Positions 8,733 to 17,322 of a DNA stretch of 64,000 nt are shown here, piece by piece; within the stretch, counting starts at the first letter, position 1; each line of letters starts with the position of its first letter. The DNA lies in NCBI RefSeq assembly GCF_023715785.1, contig NZ_JAMBOX010000002.1, forward strand, positions 310,001 through 374,000, read 5' to 3'. Under the pieces are notes generated by a model. That model had not been told where the DNA came from. It saw only the letters and a program-made list of their open reading frames with translations, and did not search any database. Origin of the DNA: Neobacillus niacini (GTDB lineage Bacteria; Bacillota; Bacilli; Bacillales; Cytobacillaceae). The position numbers and the translations under genes were made by a program.

Positions 8733-9477
8733 ACGGATCATTTTCTTTTCCTTGCTGATTATCGGCTGGCAGGCAGCCGTGAGAATCCTTGAAGTATCAC
8801 CGGCGCTGATGCCGGCGCCAACTGACGTTATCGAGGAACTGGTTAAAGGTTTTTCCGACAAAACTTTAATCTATGATGTTCTGGCCAGCTTCAGAAGACT
8901 GGCGATTGGCTTGGGCGCTGCCATCATAATCGGCGTCGGGCTGGGCATTCTTTTAGCAAAAAATAAAACCGCCGATGAAACCTTGGGAACAATGGTGCTG
9001 GCGTTACAAAGTGTACCCAGTATCGTCTGGCTGCCGATAGCCATTATGTGGTTTGGGCTTAATGAAAAGGCGGTTACTTTTATTGTCATCCTGGGGGCAA
9101 CCCTCGTGATCACCATCAATATGCGTATGGGGATCAAGAACGTTTCGCCGTTGTACATCAGGGCAGCACAAACGATGGGTTCTAAGGGGATTGACTTATT
9201 TGTGAAGGTTATTTTTCCGGCATCGATTCCATATGCTGTGACGGGAATCCGCCTGGGCTGGGCCTTTGCCTGGCGGGCACTGATGGCGGGGGAGATTCTA
9301 AGCACCGGTCCGGGGCTTGGTTATACGCTAAAGTATGCTTCAGATTTCGGAAACATGAAAATGGTCATTGGGATTATGATCATCATCGGTGTCATCGGAA
9401 CTATTGTAGACATCCTTTTCTTCCAAAGGGTAGAGCGAAATGTTCTGCGCCGCTGGGGATTGGAAACAAATAATTAA
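8716..9477 (+). CDS. ABC transporter permease (SsuC/TauC type)
   Basis: A 253-residue inner-membrane permease with about six helices and the EAA loop around RAAQTMGSKGIDLFVKVIFPAS, where the ATPase docks. It belongs to the BPD_transp_1 family used by aliphatic-sulfonate, taurine and nitrate importers. Its start overlaps the ATPase gene, and it is followed after 23 nt by the binding-protein gene. Confidence 0.85.
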   Translation: MQQTIKRIIFFSLLIIGWQAAVRILEVSPALMPAPTDVIEELVKGFSDKTLIYDVLASFRRLAIGLGAAIIIGVGLGILLAKNKTADETLGTMVLALQSVPSIVWLPIAIMWFGLNEKAVTFIVILGATLVITINMRMGIKNVSPLYIRAAQTMGSKGIDLFVKVIFPASIPYAVTGIRLGWAFAWRALMAGEILSTGPGLGYTLKYASDFGNMKMVIGIMIIIGVIGTIVDILFFQRVERNVLRRWGLETNN

Positions 9478-9500
9478 TTTTTAAAAAGAGGAGAAAAAAG

Positions 9501-10511
9501 ATGAAGAAACAGGCAGCAATTTTTAGTTTCATATTCTTATTTGTCGTGGGGGCATTGACAGGCTGCGGAACCGACAAAGCAAGTTCAGGCTCTGGCACTG
9601 AAAAAGCAACGGAAAAAGTGGTAATCGGCTATTTCCCGAACATTGATCACGCCCCTGCGATGGTCGCTCGTGAAAAAGGGCTTTATGAAAAAGCTTTAGG
9701 CAAAGATGTTAAAGTGGAATACAAAACATTCCCTGATGGCGGCGCGTTTATGACAGCATTAAAAACGGGTGACATTGATGCCGGGTTGGTTGGACCTGGT
9801 CCTGTTATGAACAATTTTACCAATGGTGCTGATGTCAAGATTATTGCCGGCGCGTCTTCCGGCGGTACGGCGATTGTAGCAAGCCAAAAAAGCGGCGTGA
9901 ATTCTATTGAAGATTTCAAGGGAAAAACTTTCATTACCCCAGGGGTCGGCTGCACGCACGACGTCCAAATGGAAACATTTTTACAGGATTACGGTGTAAC
10001 TTCTGCTCGTATTGGCGGAACCTTGAAGCACGTAACCGGCAACCCGGCGCAATATGGCAACATGTTTGAAACTGGCAAGGTGGATTTAGCTGCTGTTCCA
10101 GAGCCATGGGCGTCTCAGTTAGTGAAGGATGTCGGCGCAAAGATTATTGTCGACAGCTCCAAGATTTCTTTTGGAAAAACGTTGCCAAATACCATACTGG
10201 TTTCAAGCGGCAAGAAAATTAAAGCGGACAAAGCCATTATTGAAAAAATCGTGAAAGCTCAGGAGGAAGCCATAGCCTTTATCGAGAAAAATCCTGAAGA
10301 GGCCAAGGAGATCACCATCAAGAGCATCAAGGATATTACTAAGCAAGAGCTTGATAAAGATGTCATTGATACTGCTTGGAAAAATATCCGTTTCACGACA
10401 GAAGTAAATAAAGATGTCATTCAAGCATTTGCCAACTCTTCTGTTGAACTGAAATTCTTGAAAGAGCAGCCAGATTTTGCGGCGTTAATCGATTCTTCTT
10501 TTATCAACTAA
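9501..10511 (+). CDS. ABC transporter substrate-binding lipoprotein (SsuA/NMT1 type)
   Basis: A 336-residue lipoprotein with a signal peptide and lipobox LTGC (Cys about residue 22), then a Ser/Gly/Thr linker. The mature part (VVIGYFPNIDHAPAMVA, then GDIDAGLVGPGP and PEPWASQL) matches periplasmic-binding-protein-like II proteins of the sulfonate/nitrate/taurine group. The ligand is uncertain: sulfonates are most likely by family, but NMT1-like pyrimidine precursor binding is possible. GAGGAGAAAA precedes the ATG. Confidence 0.8.
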   Translation: MKKQAAIFSFIFLFVVGALTGCGTDKASSGSGTEKATEKVVIGYFPNIDHAPAMVAREKGLYEKALGKDVKVEYKTFPDGGAFMTALKTGDIDAGLVGPGPVMNNFTNGADVKIIAGASSGGTAIVASQKSGVNSIEDFKGKTFITPGVGCTHDVQMETFLQDYGVTSARIGGTLKHVTGNPAQYGNMFETGKVDLAAVPEPWASQLVKDVGAKIIVDSSKISFGKTLPNTILVSSGKKIKADKAIIEKIVKAQEEAIAFIEKNPEEAKEITIKSIKDITKQELDKDVIDTAWKNIRFTTEVNKDVIQAFANSSVELKFLKEQPDFAALIDSSFIN

Positions 10512-10520
10512 ATTAATAGA

Positions 10521-10553
10521 AGGTGCTGGGCGAGTTGGCTCGGCACCTTTTTC
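10521..10553 (+). terminator. Rho-independent terminator of the ABC operon
   Basis: GGTGCTGGGC pairs (with G-T pairs) with GCTCGGCACC, then TTTTT. Confidence 0.75.
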
Positions 10554-10571
10554 ATAAGGTGGGTTTGAATC

Positions 10572-11144
10572 ATGAAAAAAATATTATGGATCCTGCTTTG
10601 TGTCGCAGCCCTAACGGCTTGTTCTGAAAAAAAGGAAGAGGTTGTCTTTCCGCTTGAGATGAAGGTGGAGAAGTTTGCGGGAGTTAACCAAGATGGAGTG
10701 CCCATTACGTTATCCAATTTGAAAGGGAAGGTTTGGGTAGCAGATTTTGTGTTTACTCATTGCGATACGGTTTGTTCACCGATGACCGCGAATATGGCTC
10801 AGCTGCAGGAACGGTTGGCGGATGAAGGGGTTAAGGCGCAGCTGGTATCGTTCAGTATTGATCCGGTACAAGATCAACCAGACGTATTGAAAGATTATGC
10901 TAGCCTGTTTCAGGCTGATTTTTCAAACTGGGATTTAATCACAGGGTACGATCAGGAGTTTATCGAAAGCTTCGCCAATAGGTCATTCATGGCCCCAGCA
11001 GCAAAACTTGAGGGCTCTAACCAATATGTTCACAGTACCTCTTTTTATCTGGTTAATCAGGAAGGGATTGTGGTCCAAAAGTATGAAGGGGTCGCTGAAC
11101 AGCCGTTTGACCAGATTATCAAGGATATTAAGTCGCTTCAGTAA
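10572..11144 (+). CDS. SCO1/SenC-family lipoprotein
   Basis: A 190-residue lipoprotein (lipobox LTAC) with a thioredoxin fold. The copper/redox motif CDTVC (C-x3-C) and the distal His in YVHSTSFYLV are the three metal ligands of SCO proteins. SCO proteins deliver copper to, or keep reduced, the CuA site of cytochrome c oxidase on the outer face of the membrane (B. subtilis YpmQ/BsSco). The gene is separated from the ABC operon by a terminator, so proximity to it is probably incidental. Confidence 0.85.
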   Translation: MKKILWILLCVAALTACSEKKEEVVFPLEMKVEKFAGVNQDGVPITLSNLKGKVWVADFVFTHCDTVCSPMTANMAQLQERLADEGVKAQLVSFSIDPVQDQPDVLKDYASLFQADFSNWDLITGYDQEFIESFANRSFMAPAAKLEGSNQYVHSTSFYLVNQEGIVVQKYEGVAEQPFDQIIKDIKSLQ

Positions 11145-11150
11145 TCTTTT

Positions 11151-11180
11151 AAGGGTAACCGATTAAACGGTTACCCTTTC
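11151..11180. terminator. Terminator between SCO gene and small spore gene
   Basis: GGGTAACCG pairs with CGGTTACCC. It lies between convergent genes and could serve both, though T-runs are short. Confidence 0.6.
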
Positions 11181-11184
11181 CATG

Positions 11185-11313
11185 TTATTTTCTAGCTTCT
11201 CGAGCTGCTTTCTTTCTTGCCTTCTTGCTTAAATTGGTTTCTGAACCGAATTCGGTATCAGCTTTGCTGCTTCCCGTATGGGGCTGGTTTCGATTGTCAT
11301 TGCGGTTTGTCAT
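11185..11313 (-). CDS. Small basic protein resembling gamma-type SASP
   Basis: A 42-residue polar protein, about one third Lys/Arg in its C-terminal half. It contains TEFGSETN, close to the TEFASETN module repeated in gamma-type small acid-soluble spore proteins (SspE), where the germination protease cuts. Length and composition suggest a spore or stress protein, but the tail KKARKKAAREARK is not typical of SspE, so the assignment is tentative. ATG 11313 is chosen because AGGAGG lies 9 nt upstream; ATG 11319 would leave only 3 nt. Confidence 0.55.
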   Translation of the reverse strand: MTNRNDNRNQPHTGSSKADTEFGSETNLSKKARKKAAREARK

Positions 11314-11575
11314 GCTCATTCGCCTCCTCAAATATTTTTGATTTGCTACTTAATACATGCAAAAAGCCGCCAATTCTAGAACACCCTCATATCAGTGAGC
11401 ATCCTCCAGCAGCCATTAATAGGGTGTGTTAAATATGGGTTATTATTCCTTTGTGAAATCTTCAACGATTCATGACCTTTTTCCACAACGCAGAGACTTT
11501 TCCAATAATTGTTAAATTGTGTTAAAATACCAATGTAATTATTTATTTTGAAAAAAGGACGAGGGGGAAAGCAGT

Positions 11576-12115
11576 TTGGGCAACGAACGCAAATTGGCAT
11601 TATTTATAGCTTCAAGTCTGGATGGATATATTGCTACAAATGACGAGTCGCTAGAATGGCTTTTTCGTGTCGAAGGCGAAGGGGATAATGGCTATTCAGA
11701 GTTTTACGATACGGTTGATACGGTAGTAATGGGAAAACGGACATACGATTGGATCATGGACCAAGAAGATAATAGACAGGAATTTCCTTATAAAAACAAA
11801 GACTGCTTTGTGTTCACAAGGTCGTCTATTGAAGATACTGAAGATGTGAAATTTGTTAATGTTGATTTGACTAAGTTTGCAAACGAACTAAAAAGCAAAG
11901 ATGGGAAGAACATTTGGATAGTGGGCGGAGGAGAGTTGTTACAACATTTTTTGCAAGAAAAATTAATAGACGAAATCATCATAACAGTGGCTCCAACTAT
12001 ACTCGGAAGCGGGATTCCGTTGTTTCGGGAAGGGGACTATCAATTAGATCTAATATTAAAAAGAATGAGGAGCTTCAATCAGTTTGCAGAGTTGCATTAT
12101 GAGGTTAAGAAATAA
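11576..12115 (+). CDS. Dihydrofolate reductase-like protein (RibD C-terminal family)
   Basis: A 179-residue protein of the RibD_C/YwjB group. SLDGYIA at the start, VMGKRTYDWI, and IWIVGGGELLQ are the NADPH-fold landmarks shared by DHFR and the riboflavin reductase domain. Members are mostly uncharacterised pteridine or flavin-precursor reductases. The start is TTG with GAGGGGG 8 nt upstream. The gene is flanked downstream by repeat array B. Confidence 0.75.
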   Translation: MGNERKLALFIASSLDGYIATNDESLEWLFRVEGEGDNGYSEFYDTVDTVVMGKRTYDWIMDQEDNRQEFPYKNKDCFVFTRSSIEDTEDVKFVNVDLTKFANELKSKDGKNIWIVGGGELLQHFLQEKLIDEIIITVAPTILGSGIPLFREGDYQLDLILKRMRSFNQFAELHYEVKK

Positions 12116-12156
12116 TAGTCGATAATGTTCATGCGGTTTGGGTACGAATAGGCTTG

Positions 12157-12302
12157 ATTGGCGACCCAATCTGCTTTAACCGTCTGGTTTCGGTCGCCAA
12201 TAAGCTCGATTGGCGACCCAATATGCTTCAACCGTCTGGTTTCGGTCGCCAATGCCCTCAATAGGCTACCCAAATAGGCTCTTCCATTTACTTTGAGTAG
12301 CC
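12157..12302. repeat. 52-bp-period hairpin array, copy B
   Basis: Three units whose arms are GGCGACC (12160, 12212) with GGTCGCC (ending 12198, 12250), then GGCTACC (12264) with AGTAGCC (ending 12302). Each span is exactly 39 bp and starts are 52 bp apart. The first two units extend to ATTGGCGACC/GGTCGCCAAT. The third has changed on both arms together. The arms are unrelated in sequence to array A but identical in geometry. Confidence 0.85.
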
Positions 12303-12338
12303 AAGACCAAATGCATGAGGTGTTTTTTTGCAGTTGTT

Positions 12339-12851
12339 TTATTTAAGAATCTCCTTAAAGTCTTTCCCTTTTTGTACATAATGGGTACTCGACATTTGCA
12401 GCATTTGTAGGTCTTTTTCCGTTAGTTCGCGGACGACTTTGCCAGGAGATCCCAGCACCAGCGAGCGCGGCGGGATTTTAATTCCTCCGGCCAGCAGCGT
12501 ATTGGCACCGATGATGCATTCCTCGCCGACCTCCACGTTATCAAGCAGGGTGGAGCCCATGCCGACAATCGAGCGATTGCCGATTTTACAGCCATGAAGA
12601 ATCACGTTGTGGCCAACCGTGACATCGTCGCCAATGATGACGGGAAATCCCTCATATAAGTGAATAGTAGAGTTATCCTGAATACTGCATCTTTCGCCGA
12701 CAATGATGGGGCCGTCATCTGCCCGTAGCACGGCGTTAAACCATACCGTCGAGTCTTTGCCGATTTGGACATCGCCGATTAAATAAGCGCCAGGCGCGAC
12801 AAAGACAGACTCATGAACATCAGGGGATTTACCGTTATAGGGAATTTTCAA
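12339..12851 (-). CDS. Gamma-carbonic anhydrase-family protein
   Basis: A 170-residue left-handed beta-helix protein built from hexapeptide repeats (for example IVGERCSIQDNSTIHL). The three zinc ligands of the gamma-class enzymes are visible: His in STIHLYEG, and the two His of GHNVILHG. Homologs in Bacillus (YtoA) are annotated as acetyltransferase-like or carbonic-anhydrase-like; activity is not proven for most. The start is TTG with AAGGAGG 8 nt upstream. It is divergent from the amidohydrolase gene. Confidence 0.85.
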   Translation of the reverse strand: MKIPYNGKSPDVHESVFVAPGAYLIGDVQIGKDSTVWFNAVLRADDGPIIVGERCSIQDNSTIHLYEGFPVIIGDDVTVGHNVILHGCKIGNRSIVGMGSTLLDNVEVGEECIIGANTLLAGGIKIPPRSLVLGSPGKVVRELTEKDLQMLQMSSTHYVQKGKDFKEILK

Positions 12852-12966
12852 TACTATTTCCTCCTTAAATGTCTGATAATTTCTATTATTATAACACTTA
12901 AAACTATGAGATAGTGTAATAGATTATCGGGGTTTGCTATTATTAAATAGGAGGGAGGCTAATAGG

Positions 12967-14565
12967 ATGACAAGGACAATTTTGACAAATGGAAAGATTT
13001 ATACGTTTGATGCGATAAACCCGCTGGTAGAGGCGGTTGTGGTTGAGAATGGAAAAATCGTAGAAACAGGAAACCACAAGGATATGCTGCTGCAATGGGG
13101 GCGAGACAGTTCTAAAATCATTGATTTGGCTGGGAAAATGGTCACGCCGGGACTAATTGACAGCCATTTGCACCTATCCGGGGTTGCTTTCAATTTTTTA
13201 GAATTGGATTTAATAGGGATAAGATCCAAAGGAGAAATGCTTGAAAAAATAAGGGGAAAAGCAGAGACCCTGACACCGGGAACATGGCTGGTCGGCATGG
13301 GCTGGGATGAAAATTTGTTTATGGATGGAACCATTCCAACGATAGAAGAATTGGATCATGTTGCCCCGCACTGCCCGGTTTATCTAAAACGGGTTTGCCA
13401 TCATGCGTTTTTGGTCAATTCGAAGGCGTTGGAGATTAGTCAATACCACTCTTCAATTGAAGTTCCTGCAGGCGGAAAGGTTGTGCTTAACCCTGATACC
13501 GGCAAACCAACGGGTCTATTGCTCGAATCAGCCTCAAAACTGATTTCAAAGCACATCCCGGACAGAACCTATGAGGAATTAAAGCACGGGTTGAAGCAGG
13601 CGATGGAGTTTGCTGTTAAAAAAGGGTTAACGAGTGTACATAGTAATGATCCAGCATGGCTGGGTGGTCTTGAGCAAACATACAGAATGTACGATGAACT
13701 GATCAATCAGGAAGGCCAAGGCGTGCGCTGTAATTTGCTTATTGATTATACATTTTTAAAAAATTTGAAGGAAATCGGCATGTACGCAGGTTACGGAAAT
13801 GACCGGCTGCAAATTGGGGCAATTAAGGTTTTCGCTGATGGGGCATTCGGCAGAAGGACGGCACTTCTGTCAGAGCCTTACTCGGACGCACCAGGGCAAT
13901 TTGGTGATGCAATGCTAAATCAGGAGAAATTGTATGAGATTGTCAAACGAGCGCGTGACCTTTCTATGCCGATTGCGGTTCATACAATTGGCGATCAAGC
14001 ATTGGAGAATGTCTTGAATGTGTTGGATCAGTTCCCGACGGTGGCTTATCGTGATCGTTTGATTCATGTTTCCTTGGTTCGGGAGGATCTGATTAAGCGG
14101 CTCCAGGATCCAAGCCGGGTTGCTGATATCCAGCCGCGATTTGTTGTGGGGGATTATCCGTGGATATTGGACAGGCTTGGGTCTGAGCGGGAATCTCACT
14201 TATACGCATGGAAAAAGATGCTCCATGCCGGCGTGTTGTGTGCCGGCGGTTCAGACGCGCCTGTTGAACCGGTCGACCCATTGCTCGGCCTGCATGCGGC
14301 CGTCACTCGCAGAGCGCCTGGCGACAATCATGAGGGCTGGAATGTGAAGGAAAAGCTGTCGATGCTCGAGGCATTGAAGTTATTTACCGTAGGCGGTGCC
14401 TATGCCACAAATGAAGAACACCTAAAGGGCACGCTGACACCAGGGAAATTCGCCGACATGACCGTTTACTCAGAAAACCTGCTCGAAATGGATAACCCGG
14501 ATGGACTGCTTAATACAGATATCGAAATGACCATCATCAACGGAGAACTACAATATACCAAGTGA
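12967..14565 (+). CDS. Amidohydrolase family 3 (YtcJ-like)
   Basis: A 532-residue metal-dependent hydrolase. GLIDSHLHL carries the H-x-H metal motif, HTIGDQALENVL supplies another metal-site region, and GSDAPVEPVDPLLGLHAAV the late Asp. The fold is a TIM barrel with a beta-sandwich built from both termini (GKIYTFDAINPLVEAVVVENG; LTPGKFADMTVY). YtcJ-type enzymes hydrolyse exocyclic amides or N-acyl groups of unknown substrates. ATG 12967 has TAGGAGGGAGG about 9 nt upstream and is preferred to the TTG at 12934. Confidence 0.85.
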   Translation: MTRTILTNGKIYTFDAINPLVEAVVVENGKIVETGNHKDMLLQWGRDSSKIIDLAGKMVTPGLIDSHLHLSGVAFNFLELDLIGIRSKGEMLEKIRGKAETLTPGTWLVGMGWDENLFMDGTIPTIEELDHVAPHCPVYLKRVCHHAFLVNSKALEISQYHSSIEVPAGGKVVLNPDTGKPTGLLLESASKLISKHIPDRTYEELKHGLKQAMEFAVKKGLTSVHSNDPAWLGGLEQTYRMYDELINQEGQGVRCNLLIDYTFLKNLKEIGMYAGYGNDRLQIGAIKVFADGAFGRRTALLSEPYSDAPGQFGDAMLNQEKLYEIVKRARDLSMPIAVHTIGDQALENVLNVLDQFPTVAYRDRLIHVSLVREDLIKRLQDPSRVADIQPRFVVGDYPWILDRLGSERESHLYAWKKMLHAGVLCAGGSDAPVEPVDPLLGLHAAVTRRAPGDNHEGWNVKEKLSMLEALKLFTVGGAYATNEEHLKGTLTPGKFADMTVYSENLLEMDNPDGLLNTDIEMTIINGELQYTK

Positions 14566-14578
14566 GAATAGTGCCATG

Positions 14579-14639
14579 GGTGTCAGGCACCAATAGCTAA
14601 CAATTCACTGTGATAATAGTGCTATTGGTGCCTGACACC
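14579..14639. repeat. Paired GGTGTCAGGCACC elements forming an 18-bp inverted repeat
   Basis: GGTGTCAGGCACCAATAG (14579-14596) and CTATTGGTGCCTGACACC (14622-14639) are perfect reverse complements around a 25-base loop. They sit between the amidohydrolase stop and the ilvA leader. There is no T-run, so this is not an ordinary terminator. They are copies 2 and 3 of the window-wide 13-base palindrome. Confidence 0.85.
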
Positions 14640-14769
14640 AATAGTTGATAAACCACAGTGAAAATGGTGGAATTGCCCCCGCTTGACATCCTTAAAATGG
14701 CAGGGATGCAAAAAGGTGTAATGAAAGCGCTTTATTAATTGTCTAAATATATAAAATAGTCAAAAAATA

Positions 14770-14798
14770 TTGACACGGTGTTTTTTAGGTGGTAACCT
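14770..14798 (+). promoter_or_regulatory. Promoter of the T-box/ilvA unit
   Basis: TTGACA at 14770 and extended -10 TGGTAACCT with TAACCT at 14793, spacer 17 bp. Confidence 0.55.
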
Positions 14799-14799
14799 T

Positions 14800-15097
14800 A
14801 TTAAAAATTGATGAGAAATCGATGACGAGAAGAGTAGGTTTAGTTCCTTGTCCGTAGAGAGTCGGCAGTTGGTGGGAGTCGATGACGGGGCTATTCTGAA
14901 GATCATCTCCGAGATGCAGGGCTGAACATTCCAAGTAAGCCATGCCGGAAAGTCCGCCGTTAAAATGGAACTCGTACAGTCGAAGTGAATATGTACGTGA
15001 ATCGAGAGCCGCAGCAGTCTGAGGATTTTTTTGCTGTGGAAGTAGGGTGGTAACGCGAGCAACTCGTCCCTATACCAATGGGGCGGGTTTTTTTATT
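14800..15097 (+). promoter_or_regulatory. T-box leader (tRNA-sensing riboswitch) of ilvA
   Basis: A long structured leader with the T-box sequence AGGGTGGTAACGCG at 15044-15057 (one mismatch to the consensus) followed by a terminator, CTCGTCCC / GGGGCGGG plus seven T (15063-15097). An ATC triplet in GAAGATCATCTCC (14902-14904) sits where the specifier loop is expected and would read uncharged tRNA-Ile, matching the isoleucine role of ilvA. The exact specifier position is inferred, not folded. Confidence 0.9.
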
Positions 15098-15147
15098 TTT
15101 TTAAAAATGAATTGAAGATGTTTGAAAACACAGGAGGGACCAGTAGT

Positions 15148-16413
15148 ATGAGTCAGCAAGTCGAGAAGAAAACGTTAAATGTGGAGGATATCATCATTGC
15201 CAGTCATACGATAAAAGATGTGATTTCACCGACTCCGCTGCAATATAACCATTTATTATCAGAGCGATATGGCGCTCATATTTACTTGAAGCGTGAGGAC
15301 ATGCAAAGTGTCCGTTCATTTAAAATACGAGGGGCCTATAACCGGATTAAACGGCTCAGCCCGGAAGAACTCGAGAATGGCATCATTTGTGCGAGCGCCG
15401 GTAACCATGCTCAGGGAGTGGCGTATTCCTGCCATTTATTAAAAATCAGCGGTAAAATTTTCATGCCAACTACGACTCCAAAACAAAAGGTGAACCAAGT
15501 CAAATTTTGGGGCAAGGAGGACGTTGAAATTGTTTTAATCGGCGATACCTTCGATGATGCCTCTGAACAGGCGATGAAATGCAGTCAAGAAGAACAACGG
15601 ACGTTTATCCATCCATTTGACGACTACGATGTCATTGCCGGACAAGGGACTGTCGGTGTCGAACTGCTAAATGATTGCCATGAAAAAATCGATTATCTGT
15701 TCGCAGCGATTGGCGGAGGCGGTTTGCTTGCCGGTGTCGGAACGTACCTTAAACACTATTCCCCTGAGACAAAATTAATTGGTGTGGAGCCGCAGGGAGC
15801 CGCGGGGATGAAAGAATCGATTTTAAAAGGGGGAGTCACGACCCTGGACCATATCGACCCATTTGTAGATGGTGCAGCAGTCAAAACAGTCGGGACCAAT
15901 ACGTTTAACATCGTTAAGGACATTGTCGATGACATTCTCGTGATACCAGAAGGCAAGGTCTGCACGACGCTTCTTTCCCTGTATAATGAAAATGCGATTG
16001 TCGTCGAACCGACGGGGGCACTTTCCATTGCCGCACTCGATACATATGCGGAGCAAATTAAAGGCAAAACGGTTGTTTGTATTGTCAGCGGCGGGAACAA
16101 CGATATTGGCCGAATGCAGGAAATCAAGGAGCGTTCGAAGCTTTATGAAGGGCTGCAGCATTATTTTATCGTTCAATTCCCACAACGGCCCGGCGCCTTA
16201 AGAGAATTCCTGATGGAGGTCCTCGGCCCGAATGATGACATCAGCCATTTTGAATATACGAAAAAGAACAACCGTGAAACAGGCCCGGCGTTGGTCGGAA
16301 TTGAACTGAAGGATAAAGAGGATTACTTCCCGCTGATTGAGCGGATCAAGACGAAAGGTTTTGTATATCGCGAATTGAATAATGACAGCACTTTGTTTCA
16401 AATGCTTGTATAA
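15148..16413 (+). CDS. ilvA: Threonine dehydratase, biosynthetic
   Basis: About 421 residues, the length of B. subtilis IlvA. The PLP lysine lies in SVRSFKIRGAYN, the phosphate loop is IGGGGLLAGVG, and SGGNND follows. A C-terminal ACT-like domain (about 340-421; YFIVQFPQRPGALREFL) is the regulatory part. The enzyme deaminates threonine to 2-oxobutanoate, the committed step to isoleucine, in the cytoplasm. ATG 15148 has AGGAGGGA upstream; TTG 15112 is less likely. Control is by the T-box attenuator just upstream. Confidence 0.92.
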   Translation: MSQQVEKKTLNVEDIIIASHTIKDVISPTPLQYNHLLSERYGAHIYLKREDMQSVRSFKIRGAYNRIKRLSPEELENGIICASAGNHAQGVAYSCHLLKISGKIFMPTTTPKQKVNQVKFWGKEDVEIVLIGDTFDDASEQAMKCSQEEQRTFIHPFDDYDVIAGQGTVGVELLNDCHEKIDYLFAAIGGGGLLAGVGTYLKHYSPETKLIGVEPQGAAGMKESILKGGVTTLDHIDPFVDGAAVKTVGTNTFNIVKDIVDDILVIPEGKVCTTLLSLYNENAIVVEPTGALSIAALDTYAEQIKGKTVVCIVSGGNNDIGRMQEIKERSKLYEGLQHYFIVQFPQRPGALREFLMEVLGPNDDISHFEYTKKNNRETGPALVGIELKDKEDYFPLIERIKTKGFVYRELNNDSTLFQMLV

Positions 16414-16442
16414 GGCGGAACCATATGGTTTCGTCTTTTTGT
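16414..16442 (+). terminator. Rho-independent terminator after ilvA
   Basis: GCGGAACCAT / ATGGTTTCGTC stem followed by TTTTTG. Confidence 0.7.
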
Positions 16443-16558
16443 TTTCGAGAATTTTCAGTATAATGGTATAGATGTTATATTGAAAAAAATTATTGAAGTT
16501 ATCGTTTCATGCTTTATAATAGAAAAGTGCAGAATCAAATAAGAAAGAGAGTGTTCTT

Positions 16559-17278
16559 ATGGGTCGTAAATGGAACAATATTAAAGACAAGAAGGCAGCA
16601 AAGGACGCAAACACAAGCCGAATTTATGCCAAATTTGGCCGCGAGATTTACGTGGCGGCACGCAGAGGCGAGCCTGATCCGGATGCAAACCAGGGCTTAA
16701 AGTTTGTCCTTGAGCGCGCAAAAACATACAATGTGCCAAGACATATTATTGACAAGGCGATTGATAAGGCAAAAGGCGGCTCCGAAGAGAACTATGATGA
16801 ACTTCGTTATGAAGGCTTCGGTCCAAACGGTTCAATGCTCATCGTCGATGCCTTGACAAATAACGTGAACCGGACAGCATCGGAAGTTCGCGCCGCGTTC
16901 GGCAAAAATGGCGGAAATATGGGCGTCAGCGGGTCAGTTGCGTATATGTTTGATGCCACCGCTGTTATCGGTGTTGAAGGCAAAACAGAAGATGAAGTTC
17001 TGGAAATCTTAATGGAAGCGGATGTCGATGTCCGTGACGTGATTCCTGAAGATGACCAAGTCGTTGTTTATGCCGAGCCTGACCAGTTCCATGCTGTTCA
17101 AGAAGCATTCAAAAACGCAGGCGTAACGGAATTCACTGTTGCCGAGCTCACCATGCTTGCGCAAAACGAAATTACTCTTCCTGACGACGCAGTGGCCAAA
17201 TTTGAAAAATTAATTGATGTACTGGAAGACCTTGAGGACGTCCAGCAGGTATACCATAACGTTAATTTAGGGGAATAA
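16559..17278 (+). CDS. YebC/TACO1-family protein (YeeN/YeeI subgroup)
   Basis: A 239-residue three-domain protein. [17 protein letters not shown] and [14 protein letters not shown] replace the GHSKW start of the YebC-I subgroup, marking the second paralog found in Firmicutes. [18 protein letters not shown] and [17 protein letters not shown] are family signatures. Members were long annotated as transcription regulators. Mitochondrial TACO1 and recent bacterial work point to a ribosome-associated role relieving stalls at proline-rich stretches. AAAGAGAG precedes the ATG. Confidence 0.88.
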   Translation: MGRKWNNIKDKKAAKDANTSRIYAKFGREIYVAARRGEPDPDANQGLKFVLERAKTYNVPRHIIDKAIDKAKGGSEENYDELRYEGFGPNGSMLIVDALTNNVNRTASEVRAAFGKNGGNMGVSGSVAYMFDATAVIGVEGKTEDEVLEILMEADVDVRDVIPEDDQVVVYAEPDQFHAVQEAFKNAGVTEFTVAELTMLAQNEITLPDDAVAKFEKLIDVLEDLEDVQQVYHNVNLGE

Positions 17279-17286
17279 GATCAGAA

Positions 17287-17322
17287 AGCAGACCTTTTTG
17301 GGAGGTCTGCCTTTTATTTTTT
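17287..17322. terminator. Terminator between convergent yebC-like and EamA genes
   Basis: GCAGACC / GGTCTGC stem with a T-rich tail on the + strand. It abuts the stop of the minus-strand EamA gene and may serve both. Confidence 0.75.
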
